A stretch of 64,000 nt of DNA, from contig JAJNPV010000049.1 in assembly GCA_021155195.1 (NCBI GenBank), positions 248,001 to 312,000 on the forward strand. Reading direction: 5' to 3'. Both the position numbers and the translations under genes were made by a program. The stretch is from Ohtaekwangia sp. Its GTDB lineage: Bacteria; Bacteroidota; Bacteroidia; Cytophagales; Cyclobacteriaceae. The notes under the pieces were generated by a model, which ran no database searches, was not told the origin of the DNA, and saw nothing but the letters and a program-made list of their open reading frames with translations. This document shows, in pieces, positions 34,562 to 44,740 of the stretch (positions within the stretch are counted from its first letter, which is position 1; the number at the start of each line of letters is the position of its first letter).

Positions 34562-35932
34562 ATGATGAAACTTTTACAGAAATTTATTCTATCAAAATGC
34601 ATCATTCTTTGCGTTGCCAGAATCACCTTTGGTCAGGATGCTGCTGTATTTAGTCAATTCACGCTAAACCCTTACCAATTTAATCCTTCCTATGCAGCTC
34701 AAAAGGGCTATACAGAAGCTAATATTTTTTACCGTAAGCAATGGTTAGGAATTGAAAATGCTCCGGAAGTGGGTGCTTTTAATATCCAAACCCCAGTAGG
34801 TCGAAATGTATCGTTGGGCCTTAATCTCTATTCAAACAAAACAATTTTATTAAATACAACTGCAGCATTAGCAACTTTTGCTTATCGGGTTCGATTAGGA
34901 TATTATCATCATCTAAATTTTGGTATTTCAGGTGGTGCTGCCATGAACAATTTTGACTTAAATGCCGTGGCCAGTGCCAATGATCCTGCCCTGGCAAATG
35001 CATTGCAAAAGAGCACCTACGTAACCAGCCAGTTTGGAGTAAACTATCAATACAAAAATTTAAATCTAGGATTTGCACTGCCAAATGTGCTCGACTCAAA
35101 ACCGGCTAGTCTCAAAGAATTTCAGGATGTCAAATTCAGTCCCTTTAATAACAAGTTTGGATCAGCTTCTTACAATTTTAATCTCCGCGAAATACAGTTA
35201 TCACCCACAATAATTTACCGTGCGCTGGACACAGAGCAAGATCAATGGGAAGGGATGCTTATGGCAACATATAAGAGTTTTCTATGGTTGGGAGCATCTT
35301 ATCGTGACGGATATGGAGTAACCGGATTTATCGGAATTAAGTTAAAAGGACTTTATCGCGTTGGATATGCCTATGAACACCCCACCAGTAACATTGCCAA
35401 AGCTTCAAACGGATCACATGAAATTTACTTTGGCGCACGATTGGGCAAGCGTGACCGGGAAGAACAATTTGTTTTGGATAAAAAGAAGAGCGACTCGCTT
35501 ACCCAGGTAGCCTTGGCCAATAAAGAGCTCGAAAAACAAAAACAGCAGATTACCGAACATAAGAAACCCACTGCACAACAGGAAGCCGATACTGTTGTAA
35601 CGGCTCCGGTTGGTGCCCAAGAACCTGCACCATTAAAGGTGGAAGAGAAACAGGAAATCTTTATTGAGAAGAAACCGAGTGAAGAAATTCCTGCTGATTA
35701 TTATGTAGTATTAGGAGCTTATCGGAATCAACAAAATGCACTTAAGCAAATCCGAGATTTACGCGAGCACAGTATGCTACCTCAAATATTATATGTTCTT
35801 GAGAAAAACTACTACTACGTATATACATTCAAGTCCATGAGTCGAGAAGATGCATTAGCAGAACTCATTAAAGAGCGAGAGCGCAACCGATTCCCAGACG
35901 TTTGGATTTATAAAGCACTCCGGAAAAAGTAA
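34562..35932 (+). CDS. PorP/SprF-family outer-membrane protein with C-terminal SPOR-like domain
   Basis: 456 residues. After the signal peptide, about 25-300 is the PorP/SprF beta-barrel (SQFTLNPYQFNPSYAAQKGYTEANIFYRKQW motif, strands alternating aromatic/Gly). A charged K/Q/E-rich linker (310-350) follows. Residues ~370-456 (DYYVVLGAYRNQQNALKQIRDL...) resemble a SPOR peptidoglycan-binding domain. PorP/SprF proteins partner individual T9SS substrates. This one follows the giant T9SS protein by 13 nt, so it is probably its attachment or export partner. Confidence 0.88.
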   Translation: MMKLLQKFILSKCIILCVARITFGQDAAVFSQFTLNPYQFNPSYAAQKGYTEANIFYRKQWLGIENAPEVGAFNIQTPVGRNVSLGLNLYSNKTILLNTTAALATFAYRVRLGYYHHLNFGISGGAAMNNFDLNAVASANDPALANALQKSTYVTSQFGVNYQYKNLNLGFALPNVLDSKPASLKEFQDVKFSPFNNKFGSASYNFNLREIQLSPTIIYRALDTEQDQWEGMLMATYKSFLWLGASYRDGYGVTGFIGIKLKGLYRVGYAYEHPTSNIAKASNGSHEIYFGARLGKRDREEQFVLDKKKSDSLTQVALANKELEKQKQQITEHKKPTAQQEADTVVTAPVGAQEPAPLKVEEKQEIFIEKKPSEEIPADYYVVLGAYRNQQNALKQIRDLREHSMLPQILYVLEKNYYYVYTFKSMSREDALAELIKERERNRFPDVWIYKALRKK

Positions 35933-35965
35933 TTATAACCGTACTACAATTTCTTAATAAACCTT

Positions 35966-35982
35966 AAAAAGTCTCACTTTTT
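35966..35982. terminator. Weak bidirectional hairpin between convergent genes
   Basis: AAAAAGT-CTC-ACTTTTT forms a 7-bp stem in the 54-nt gap between the converging stops at 35932 and 35987. It has A/T runs on both flanks and could terminate both directions, but the stem is AT-rich. Confidence 0.4.
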
Positions 35983-35986
35983 GCAA

Positions 35987-37729
35987 TTAATCCGTATACC
36001 AACTGATTTCCATCGCATTAATGGGGCAAAAGCCACCACCATCGGTATCGGTAAGCGTAATCGTAAAAATAGTGGCTATAGGATTTATGTTAGTCCATTG
36101 AAGCACCTGTGTAACATTGCCTGTTATTTCATTCAAACTTTTTTGATCGCCATTTACCGAAATGGTCATCGTATTTCTTCCATCAGGTGAGGTAAATGTA
36201 GTTCCCCCATGAATTCGGATGTTGTATTGGATTGTATTATCCAACTGTAACAAAGAAAAACTTCTCGAAATGCCCTGTGAAGGACCGGGTACATACCAAT
36301 ATTCTTTCATGGCATTATCAGGGAATACACCCGAATTAATTCCGGTAGTAGTTCCTAAGGGTTGCGGAGTTAGAGGTGAATTGATGGTGAGATCGTAGGG
36401 AGTAGCATTACCATCAGCACGACTCAAGTTTATCCAGCTTACCCCCGCATCGGGAATGTTTGTATACGCATGATTCCATGTATCGATACCAGTAACCAGA
36501 GGGGCGGAAGCACCACCAAAAGAAATAAGTACCCGCTGAAGGGTAGGTTCGTTATCAGTTATGGTAAGTACATAATTTATGTTTCCTCCAGGACGCACAA
36601 CTCCGCTTCCACCCGAGATTGTAAAAAAGATAATTCGGTCAGGATTGTCTCCCGCGTTGTCTATTGGGCTAATTGTTAGTTGAGAACCTGTGGCATCCTT
36701 TGCAATATTTAGGACAATATTAGATCCTGAGGCAGCTGGCGTTGTACTAAAATGAGTACCATACACAGCACTGGAAGATGTAAACGATACCGTAACAGTT
36801 CCGACCTCAGAAGCTGGGATTGTCAAAGCAATCGGCACTGTAATTCCATTGGTTGAATTCTCTCCAATTATTCCGTCCGTATTGGAAAAACTTGCGAACG
36901 AAGGGTTTTCATCTTCCTGTATGGTCACCGTCAGTTTTTTGTTGGTTCCTATTTTAACCGAACCTGAGGTTGCTGTAATATCAAAAACAAGTACATAATT
37001 TTCATGAAAGAACGAGTCGTCCTTTGGAATAATGGTAAGACTGCTGCCAGTAGCCCCGTTTGCAACACTTAGTGTAAGGGTATTGGAAACTGCGGCTGGA
37101 AGCGTAGTAAAATGAGTTCCATACGATGCACTATTTGAAGCCCACGAAACAGCAATAGTTCCAGGTCCTTTGGTAGGCTCCGAAAAAGGAATTTGAATAG
37201 TAATGCCCGTTAAAGAATTTTCGGACACAGCCGCTGAGCTAGTTTGGAAATTTGCTACGGACTGACTTTCATCCTCTTGAATAGTAACGCTTAGCATCTT
37301 ACGCAAACCCAGGCCAAAAGCCGAAGAAGGGCTGGTTAACGTAAAGGTTATTGTTTTATCTCCCTGATATTCATCATTATTTACAGTAGCCAAGGAAAAT
37401 TGTGCTGTCAAGGCTCCGGCCATTATAGCTACCTCAAAACTACCCGAGTTGCCCGAAGGATTGGTATTATAATCTGTAGTGTATACTGCTGAACCACCTA
37501 ATTGCACCAGCACCGTACCGTTGGCAGTTGCTGCTCGCTCAAGCTGAATCTGAATGGTTGCCTGGTCGCCTTCAACCACCAGGTGCGTATCTGTACTAAA
37601 ACCTAACTCAACAGGCGGTTCTGGGTCATCTTTACCACATGAACCAAAAAAAAATAAAAGTAATAGCGAAAAAATGGTTAGTACTATCTGAAATTTCCCA
37701 CCCCAGGCAGCGGGTTGCTTAACGTCCAT
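35987..37729 (-). CDS. Calx-beta repeat lipoprotein with C-terminal beta-sandwich domain
   Basis: 580 residues. The N-terminal hydrophobic stretch ends in lipobox FFGSC, followed by a charged GKDDPEPP tail typical of exported Bacteroidota lipoproteins. Three Calx-beta domains follow (about 40-150, 155-265, 270-385), each closing on an acidic TIQEDE/ITDNE segment. A C-terminal domain of ~180 residues resembles a fibronectin/galactose-binding-like beta-sandwich. It probably binds calcium and acts as a surface adhesin. It converges on the PorP-SPOR gene. No enzymatic motif is seen. Confidence 0.83.
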   Translation of the reverse strand: MDVKQPAAWGGKFQIVLTIFSLLLLFFFGSCGKDDPEPPVELGFSTDTHLVVEGDQATIQIQLERAATANGTVLVQLGGSAVYTTDYNTNPSGNSGSFEVAIMAGALTAQFSLATVNNDEYQGDKTITFTLTSPSSAFGLGLRKMLSVTIQEDESQSVANFQTSSAAVSENSLTGITIQIPFSEPTKGPGTIAVSWASNSASYGTHFTTLPAAVSNTLTLSVANGATGSSLTIIPKDDSFFHENYVLVFDITATSGSVKIGTNKKLTVTIQEDENPSFASFSNTDGIIGENSTNGITVPIALTIPASEVGTVTVSFTSSSAVYGTHFSTTPAASGSNIVLNIAKDATGSQLTISPIDNAGDNPDRIIFFTISGGSGVVRPGGNINYVLTITDNEPTLQRVLISFGGASAPLVTGIDTWNHAYTNIPDAGVSWINLSRADGNATPYDLTINSPLTPQPLGTTTGINSGVFPDNAMKEYWYVPGPSQGISRSFSLLQLDNTIQYNIRIHGGTTFTSPDGRNTMTISVNGDQKSLNEITGNVTQVLQWTNINPIATIFTITLTDTDGGGFCPINAMEISWYTD

Positions 37730-38046
37730 AGAGTGAAGATTAAAGGTTACTATTGCGATGTACCGCTTGTTAATTGTATAAGCTAATGGTAAGTAACCTT
37801 AAATTTATAGGGTGTGGCGGCATCCCATCCATCATTTTAGTAATTAATAATTTTGTGGGGTTAATTTTAAATTAAATATTGATTTTGAGTCAAAAAATTA
37901 CATAATCAATTAATCTAAATTTAATAGGACATTGGTTCCGCTAATACCATCGCAATGCCTTAAATTAGGGGTTACTTTTGGTTTCATTGGCGTATCAGAG
38001 GTAATTTGTGTATCGTTTATTTACTTGCTTTAATCTAAAATCTTAC
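37730..38046. other. AT-rich promoter region before the large esterase gene
   Basis: This stretch of just over 300 nt lies between divergent genes and holds no ORF. A TACTTTTG box at 37973-37980 matches the Bacteroidota -7 consensus TAnnTTTG, but I find no good TTTG partner at 19-21 nt upstream. The GTG at 38008 is a possible but weaker start of the next gene. Confidence 0.4.
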
Positions 38047-41000
38047 ATGGTTGCTCGTTGGCTATTACTAATAGGATTTCTTCTAGTTGTTGCAACTTCC
38101 TTCGCACAAACTGTTACAGAAATACGTACAGGCATGTCACACCGCGAGGTAGTTGCCGGAACGGATGGCTGCACTAATCCACCCTTCTGTCATTATTATG
38201 AAGGCTTTGTAAGCTGGAATGATGATCAGATAAAAGAGCTTGCCTACCGGGGCCATCAGGGAACTATCACCGGACCTGTTGTTGAATTTTTGAATTGCCG
38301 CATTGTTTACCCGGCCGGGTACGACTCAACCCGTGCAGAAAAATACCCCATGATAGTGATGTTGCACGGGGCGGGCGAATCGGGCCGCATCTGGACCGGA
38401 CGATACGACTATCCAAACACCGATGCCCGATATGATAACAATGGGGCCAACATCATTCATGGCGGGCAGGCACACCTTAATGCAGTAAACCGAAGCCCTA
38501 ATTTATCAAATGCCTTTCCGGGCATTGTCTTGTGGCCACAGGCCAGCTACAATGGTGCCTGGGAAAACGGTTGGGATGGCGGCAACCTAAACCCTACCGG
38601 TAACATGGTTACGAAAGTAATTGAATGGCTCCTTGAAAATAAAAATATTGACCCCGACCGGGTATATACGCATGGCTTAAGCAATGGCGCAAAAGGCGCC
38701 TGGGATTTACCGGCCAAAAGACCCGATCTTTTTGCAGCCATGCTCCCGATGAGCGGGGTCGGAAGCGACATGGCGCAAATGGCTCCTATTTTAAAAACCA
38801 TGCCCATCTGGCTTTTTCAGGGCGGGACGGATACCAACCCCCGACCACAGGCAGCCGTTGATGCTATTGCAGCCCTGCAAGCTATAGGAGGCGACCCCCG
38901 CTATACCCTTTACCCTACCTTAGGCCATGGAACCTGGAATACGGCCTATGCAGAACCCGATTTTTTCCCCTGGATTTTAAGTAAGAACAAGAAAAATATT
39001 TTTGTGCGGGGTGGCGATCCAAGCATTTGCCCCGGGGGGTCGCTTGAACTGGGCTTCTCTGCAAATATGGCCGCATATCAATGGTTTAGAAACGACACTC
39101 TTCTAACAGGCGCAACTGGTCGATACTATTCGGCAACCAAAGTGGGTATTTACAAAGTCAGATATCAACGAAACTTCGTTCCTAAAGGAGAAACGCCAAA
39201 CCAATGGATTGATTCTAATCCATTACCAGTTACTTCTAAAACCTCATCAAGTTTTACTCCGATTTTAACAAATACTGGTTCAACCTATTTACCAATTTTG
39301 AAAAGTGGATCAAGTTACAATCCAGGGCCTCCTTCAACGGGTGGAATGGGTAACGATAATCGAATTGCATTTACCGCAGATGCTGGCTATGAGGAATATT
39401 ATTGGTACAAAAAAGTTGGATTAGCCGCTCCAGTTTTAGCTCAAACAACGGGGAATAATATAAACACAAGAACTATAAGTAGTAATGCCGGCTATGCCAC
39501 CGATGAAGGTGAATATACTGTTAAGGTAAAACTTGCCTCAGGATGTATAAGTGATTTTTCAAACGCAATTCTTGTAAGATGGACTAATCCCCAGCCAACA
39601 TCTCCCCAACCCGATAGACCTATAATGACTGCAACTTCATCAACTGAGGCAACGATAACTTGGCCAGATTTGGTAAATGAGGCTGGCTATGAAGTTTGGA
39701 GGCTTCGATATACCAATCCTCCCATTGTAGGAACAGACTATTCATTTGAAGGTTGGTCACTGATAAAAGTACTACCTGCAAACACAATTTCTTTTAAAGA
39801 CTCAGGTTTAAGACCTCAAGCAACTTACCGGTATATAGTTCGTGCACTCCAGGCGAATGGAGGTGCTACATTTTCTGAAGAACCATATGTGGTAATGACT
39901 ACCCAACAAGATCAAACTCCACCAAGCACTCCTACAAATCTTGTTGCTTCAAACATTACAGACACTTCGGTAACTCTAAACTGGGATATCTCTACAGATA
40001 ATGATAGAGTTTATAAATATGAAATTTTTAATGGATCAAATTTGATAGGAACAGTAACAGGTGGCTTTGAGGCATTAACGGCACCTCTAACCACCTTTGT
40101 AGTTTCAAATTTAGAGCCTAATACAATAAATCTATTGAATGTTCGCGCTGTGGATTGGCGAGGTAATTACTCTCCATTTGCCGATGGCGTTTGGGTATCC
40201 ACACAAAAATTTGTTGCAGGGTTAGATTATCGTTATTATCAACTCTCTGGATCAACGCTTCCCCCTTTGTCGGCTTTCAATTTCAATTCTGAGCCAACAA
40301 GAATGGGACAAACTATTTTGACAGGAAACAACAATTACTTTACCCCGTCTAATTCAAATATTGGATCAGTCACTTCCCCATTCATAGTATCGTTTGAAGG
40401 ATTCATAAGAATTCAAACACCTGGCACCTATGGTTTTGGAACCAGTTCTAATGATGGTAGTGTCCTTTATATTGACAATGACTATACTGGATACAAATTA
40501 GTAGTTACAAATGATGGCACTAGAAGTAGTGCCCAAAATTCATCAGAGGTACAAGTAACCTTTCTGACTGTCGGGTATTACCCAATAAAAGTTAATTATT
40601 CATCTATAGGTTCAGGATCAAGCTTAACTTTACGCTGGAGAACCCCCGGAGCATCTTCTATTACCAGTATACCTACTGCTACTGCATCAAATCCAATTTT
40701 TAGGAAGGAAAAGACTGTGTACTATTTAAAAACAGGTGCCCCTAATCCTTCGCTTACATCTTCCTGGAACACTAGCTCAACCGGAATTGGAGGTAGTGAC
40801 GCTACAACTTTTAATAATCCTCAAACCTATTTTGTAGTTGCTAATAATGCTTCTGTTACTTTAAGCTCACCTTTATCTATTACTGGCTCGGGCTCCAAAT
40901 TAATTGTCGGTAACGGTAGTTCAACGCAAGTAATATTAAATCTGAATGAAGTATTAACGGCAACTGTGGAGGCCAATCAAGCTGCTGTAATCAACGTAAA

Positions 41001-43605
41001 CCATAGCACGTTGCCAAAGTTTGGGTTATTACATCCAACTTCCACGGTTAATTTCAACCTTGCGGGCCCGGTTGCAATACCCAATGCCATGTTTGGTAAC
41101 GTAGTGCTAAATCCGGCTCAATATAACTTACCGCAAAGCATGACTACCGTGCAGGGTAACTTAACCCTTCAGAATGGAGTAACCACTACCGGGGCACCTA
41201 CCAACCTTTCCACCTTGCGTGTTGGGGGTAACTTAACCATAAACAATACCTCAGGTAATCCATTCCCGGCAACGGGCGCCAATCAATATGCCTTAGCGTT
41301 TACCGGAGGAACTACCCACATGGTTAGTTTTGTTAACCCGGTAAATCCGAACCTATTTAGCATTCAGGCGGACTTTGGCGATGTGGTAAACTTTACGAAC
41401 CTAAGTGGTAACACGGTTACTGTTGGTTCTGCACAGGGCGGTGGACTTACATTAAAAGGAGGTGCCAAATTAAACCTGGGTAATAACCACTTAGTAGTTA
41501 CCGGCCGCGGTACCATTAACAACAACAACGAGACGGGAGCCTTAAGTATGAAGGGGGGTGATCTTACCCTTACCACCACGGCTACGCAAAACAACAGTTT
41601 GTATTTTAGTGCCGGTGATTCGGTGCGTAACGTCACCCTCGCCACCCCCGCTGCTAATCGTGCAGCTATTTTAACAGCGCTTAAAGTCAATAATCTGGTC
41701 AGCGTAACAAGTGGTGAGTTAAATGCTGGCGAGGGGTACTTAGTGTTGCGGTCACTTTCTGACAATGGAACCGGCACCGCTCGTATCGGCCCGTTGTTGA
41801 ATGGCGCCAAAGTAACGGGCAAGATTAACGCCCAACGCTACATGAGTGGAGAAGGTCGTATTTACCGCTACATTTCATCTCCTGTAAAAGGAGTTACGGC
41901 TGCTGCGTTACAACAATATTTTCCTATCACGGGTAATTTTACAGGCTCATCCACTGGGCCTGGACTATCTGGCAATGCATCTATGTACCGATATACCGAG
42001 CCCAACTATATTCAGTTTCCGGCTGTAGGCGGAACGAATTTAGATACGTTACAGCGTGGCAAAGGGTATACTCCGTTTATTCGCGAGGCTACCGCCCCTA
42101 CCGTGATGTCGTTGGTGGGTGAACCTTATCAGGGAACCATACCATTTACCCTAACAGGTGGAACACTTCCTACAAACGGTTGGAATCTATTAGGCAACCC
42201 GTATGCAGCTCCTATTAAATGGACCGGTAGTTCAACAGGTGGTTGGACCATGAGTGGCGTTAACAATACGGTGTACATCCGCGAAAACTATAATAATACA
42301 TTTACCTGGAAATCATTTGACGGTACTACCGGAAGTTTTGACGGTGTGATAGCACCAGGCCAGGCTTTTTGGGTAAGAACTACTACCACAAGTCCAGTAA
42401 TATCAGTTGGCGAAAGCGCGAAGCAAGCCTTAGATGGTGCGTTTTATCGTGAAGGCTGGCCTGATAATGTACTTGAAGTTGTCATGAAAAATAACACGGC
42501 TCAAGATGCTACATATATCCGGTGGGTAGATGGAGCTACCCCTGCATTTGATACCAATCTTGACGGTGTAAAGCAGGATAATAGTTACTTCAACTTATCC
42601 TCGTTAAGTGAAGACAACAAAGCGTTGGTTATTAATCAAACTACTACCAATTATTGCGAACAGGAAATAAAGTTGCGCACGGCTAATGCACCAATAGGTA
42701 GCTATGAATTAAATATCAATGGGTCGAGCAGCATCATCAGCGGAGATGAAGTAACCTTAGTGGACAACTTTACACAAACCCAAAAAATAATAAGTGATAG
42801 CGAAGTGTATGCGTTCAGCATTACTTCCGATCCGGCATCCAAAGCCGATGCTCGTTTTATCTTGCGCTTTAAAAAACCGGCCGTAGTGCTTAATCAAACA
42901 CTAAAGTCGGATGCAGCTTGTGAACAAGGTAGTCCAGTAATCATGGTTAATAATTCACAACCCGGTGTAACCTATCAGGCCTATCACAATGGGTTAGCAA
43001 TTTCTGAAGCACGAACAAGTGTTGGTGAAGCTCTGCAACTTACTATTGATCCCATGCTGGTGAGCTATGGCTCAACTGTTGCAACTGTCCAAGCGGGCTT
43101 TAAGGGCTGTAATAATTTTGAATTACCTATGACTATTGCAGTGCAGCGGGATACGTTGCCAATGCCTGAAATTATTGAAGAACCTTTACGGTTACTGGCC
43201 AGTCCTGAAAATGCGAGCTACCAATGGTACTTGAATGGCGAAGAGTTGGATGGGCAGACGGGGCGCGAATTATTGGCACCGGTTAACGGACTTTATTTTG
43301 TAGAAGTAACATTGGGTTCGTGCAGCAAAAAATCAGACACTATCAGTTATGTAGTAACTGCCCTCGAAAAGCAAGTACGTGCCAGTCAGGTATATCCTAA
43401 CCCTACACGCGATAAAATTATTGTTACACTGGAGCAACCTATTAATTTTTCTACTCTGCGAGTATTATCAACAGTTGGTCAGGTGTTAGCAGCACCCAAC
43501 ACCCGTTTAAGTGCTGAAAGTGCCGAGATTGATTTCGCGCAGTTGCCAGTTGGGCTGTACGTACTTCAGGTAAATGGCCAAACTTATAGAGTGTTGAAAG
43601 AATAG
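38047..43605 (+). CDS. Giant multidomain secreted esterase/hydrolase with FN3, PA14 and T9SS CTD
   Basis: About 1852 residues from the ATG at 38047 (a GTG at 38008 is possible). Signal peptide; alpha/beta-hydrolase (~45-325) with nucleophile motif HGLSNGAKG and late GHGTW; an Ig-like strand region; two FN3 domains (~530-730); a PA14-like domain (~735-880, FGTSSNDGSVLYIDND); a long beta-helical/T9SS-associated middle; Ig-like PKD (~1700-1770); and a type A T9SS C-terminal domain (VYPNPTRDKIIV...). It probably attacks esterified polysaccharides at the surface. Base composition varies between domains. Confidence 0.88.
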   Translation: MVARWLLLIGFLLVVATSFAQTVTEIRTGMSHREVVAGTDGCTNPPFCHYYEGFVSWNDDQIKELAYRGHQGTITGPVVEFLNCRIVYPAGYDSTRAEKYPMIVMLHGAGESGRIWTGRYDYPNTDARYDNNGANIIHGGQAHLNAVNRSPNLSNAFPGIVLWPQASYNGAWENGWDGGNLNPTGNMVTKVIEWLLENKNIDPDRVYTHGLSNGAKGAWDLPAKRPDLFAAMLPMSGVGSDMAQMAPILKTMPIWLFQGGTDTNPRPQAAVDAIAALQAIGGDPRYTLYPTLGHGTWNTAYAEPDFFPWILSKNKKNIFVRGGDPSICPGGSLELGFSANMAAYQWFRNDTLLTGATGRYYSATKVGIYKVRYQRNFVPKGETPNQWIDSNPLPVTSKTSSSFTPILTNTGSTYLPILKSGSSYNPGPPSTGGMGNDNRIAFTADAGYEEYYWYKKVGLAAPVLAQTTGNNINTRTISSNAGYATDEGEYTVKVKLASGCISDFSNAILVRWTNPQPTSPQPDRPIMTATSSTEATITWPDLVNEAGYEVWRLRYTNPPIVGTDYSFEGWSLIKVLPANTISFKDSGLRPQATYRYIVRALQANGGATFSEEPYVVMTTQQDQTPPSTPTNLVASNITDTSVTLNWDISTDNDRVYKYEIFNGSNLIGTVTGGFEALTAPLTTFVVSNLEPNTINLLNVRAVDWRGNYSPFADGVWVSTQKFVAGLDYRYYQLSGSTLPPLSAFNFNSEPTRMGQTILTGNNNYFTPSNSNIGSVTSPFIVSFEGFIRIQTPGTYGFGTSSNDGSVLYIDNDYTGYKLVVTNDGTRSSAQNSSEVQVTFLTVGYYPIKVNYSSIGSGSSLTLRWRTPGASSITSIPTATASNPIFRKEKTVYYLKTGAPNPSLTSSWNTSSTGIGGSDATTFNNPQTYFVVANNASVTLSSPLSITGSGSKLIVGNGSSTQVILNLNEVLTATVEANQAAVINVNHSTLPKFGLLHPTSTVNFNLAGPVAIPNAMFGNVVLNPAQYNLPQSMTTVQGNLTLQNGVTTTGAPTNLSTLRVGGNLTINNTSGNPFPATGANQYALAFTGGTTHMVSFVNPVNPNLFSIQADFGDVVNFTNLSGNTVTVGSAQGGGLTLKGGAKLNLGNNHLVVTGRGTINNNNETGALSMKGGDLTLTTTATQNNSLYFSAGDSVRNVTLATPAANRAAILTALKVNNLVSVTSGELNAGEGYLVLRSLSDNGTGTARIGPLLNGAKVTGKINAQRYMSGEGRIYRYISSPVKGVTAAALQQYFPITGNFTGSSTGPGLSGNASMYRYTEPNYIQFPAVGGTNLDTLQRGKGYTPFIREATAPTVMSLVGEPYQGTIPFTLTGGTLPTNGWNLLGNPYAAPIKWTGSSTGGWTMSGVNNTVYIRENYNNTFTWKSFDGTTGSFDGVIAPGQAFWVRTTTTSPVISVGESAKQALDGAFYREGWPDNVLEVVMKNNTAQDATYIRWVDGATPAFDTNLDGVKQDNSYFNLSSLSEDNKALVINQTTTNYCEQEIKLRTANAPIGSYELNINGSSSIISGDEVTLVDNFTQTQKIISDSEVYAFSITSDPASKADARFILRFKKPAVVLNQTLKSDAACEQGSPVIMVNNSQPGVTYQAYHNGLAISEARTSVGEALQLTIDPMLVSYGSTVATVQAGFKGCNNFELPMTIAVQRDTLPMPEIIEEPLRLLASPENASYQWYLNGEELDGQTGRELLAPVNGLYFVEVTLGSCSKKSDTISYVVTALEKQVRASQVYPNPTRDKIIVTLEQPINFSTLRVLSTVGQVLAAPNTRLSAESAEIDFAQLPVGLYVLQVNGQTYRVLKE

Positions 43606-43640
43606 GTTTATACGTTCATGATGGGATAGAGCATCCGTAG

Positions 43641-43665
43641 TACTATACGAATAGTATGTCTTTTT
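43641..43665 (+). terminator. Weak terminator-like hairpin after the giant esterase gene
   Basis: TACTAT-ACGA-ATAGTA is followed after four bases by TTTTT. The stem is short and AT-rich, so the call is tentative. Confidence 0.35.
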
Positions 43666-43699
43666 CTTCTAGTACATCAGGTCAATGCTTAATGTTTAC

Positions 43700-43729
43700 T
43701 TTCCGAAACTTTGTGCCTCAGTACCTTTG
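43700..43729 (+). promoter_or_regulatory. Candidate promoter for the alpha/beta hydrolase gene
   Basis: TTTC (43700-43703), an 18-nt spacer and TACCTTTG (43722-43729) fit the Bacteroidota pattern TTTG-N19-TAnnTTTG with one mismatch in the upstream box. The ATG of the next gene is at 43805, giving a leader of roughly 70 nt. Confidence 0.4.
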
Positions 43730-43804
43730 TGGTTCACAATTAACCTATTTTCTTTGCTCAAACAAGAAATAATTGAAGTATACTAGGCGTTTTCCTAAAG
43801 AAAA

Positions 43805-44740
43805 ATGAGAGTAGTTAAACTACTGATTTATGCTGTTGTAATTGTCATATTACTGCTGGGCGTAATCTACCTAATCGCGAATGGCTTGCAGGAAAGTAAG
43901 CCTCTTGATGAATTAGCACGCAAGCAAGCCCCTGGCAAGTTTATTACTTTATCAGACGGGGTTACCCATTATTTAAAATTAGGAGCAGAGGGTGGAACCC
44001 CTCTCCTGTTCATTCATGGTGGGGGCATTACAGGATTGGAGGTATGGCAAAAAAATGCCTCGCTGTTTGCCGAGCAAGGATTTAATGTTCTCTTGTATGA
44101 CTTGTATGGGCGTGGGTATAGCGACCGGCTAGTTACTGAATACACACCAGAACTTTTTCAAAGGCAACTTACTGAACTGCTTGATAGCTTGCATATGAAT
44201 GGACCTCTACCCTTTCATGTTATTAGTATGAGCATGGGTAGTATGGTTGCATTAGATTTGGCTGCTGTAAAGCCTGAGCTTGTTGACAGGTTGATTATGA
44301 TAGATCCGGCCATTACAGGTGATTATCGATCAAATCCATTACTTACAATACCAGTACTATCTGATCTCTTAATGACTTTTTATTGGCAGCCGAGATCCAT
44401 TGAAAATCAGCGAAAAGAATTTTTTAATCAACAGGTTTTCGAATCGTACTCAAAACGACTAAAATATTTTTCCGATTTCAAGGGCTACAAACACGTGAAT
44501 TACTCTACCTGGATGCATACCCTGAATCAAAGTAAGTTAGCTAAGTTAGAACAAATCCCATCGGGTAATGTTCTGTTGATCTATGGCAATCGCGATCCTT
44601 ATTTTCCGATTGGTAATATTCAGATTTTTCAACAAGTGTATCCTTCTCTTCAGGTAGTAGAAATATATGATGCCGGCCACATGCCACACCTTGAACGGCC
44701 CAATGAATTAAATATGATTATGTTGGATTTTCTTCTTTAA
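43805..44740 (+). CDS. Alpha/beta-hydrolase family protein
   Basis: 311 residues with one N-terminal membrane helix (7-26). The core has HGGG (oxyanion), nucleophile elbow SMSMG around residue 140, an acid segment YGNRDPYFP and catalytic His in AGHMPHLERP. It is a cytoplasmic-membrane or periplasmic esterase/lipase-like hydrolase. Its last 23 nt overlap the convergent gene at 44718. Confidence 0.85.
   Translation: MRVVKLLIYAVVIVILLLGVIYLIANGLQESKPLDELARKQAPGKFITLSDGVTHYLKLGAEGGTPLLFIHGGGITGLEVWQKNASLFAEQGFNVLLYDLYGRGYSDRLVTEYTPELFQRQLTELLDSLHMNGPLPFHVISMSMGSMVALDLAAVKPELVDRLIMIDPAITGDYRSNPLLTIPVLSDLLMTFYWQPRSIENQRKEFFNQQVFESYSKRLKYFSDFKGYKHVNYSTWMHTLNQSKLAKLEQIPSGNVLLIYGNRDPYFPIGNIQIFQQVYPSLQVVEIYDAGHMPHLERPNELNMIMLDFLL

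Noticed and set aside
41364..41822. 152-residue minus-strand ORF inside the giant esterase gene
   Set aside because: Proline/arginine/valine-rich shadow of the + strand coding sequence with no recognisable motif.
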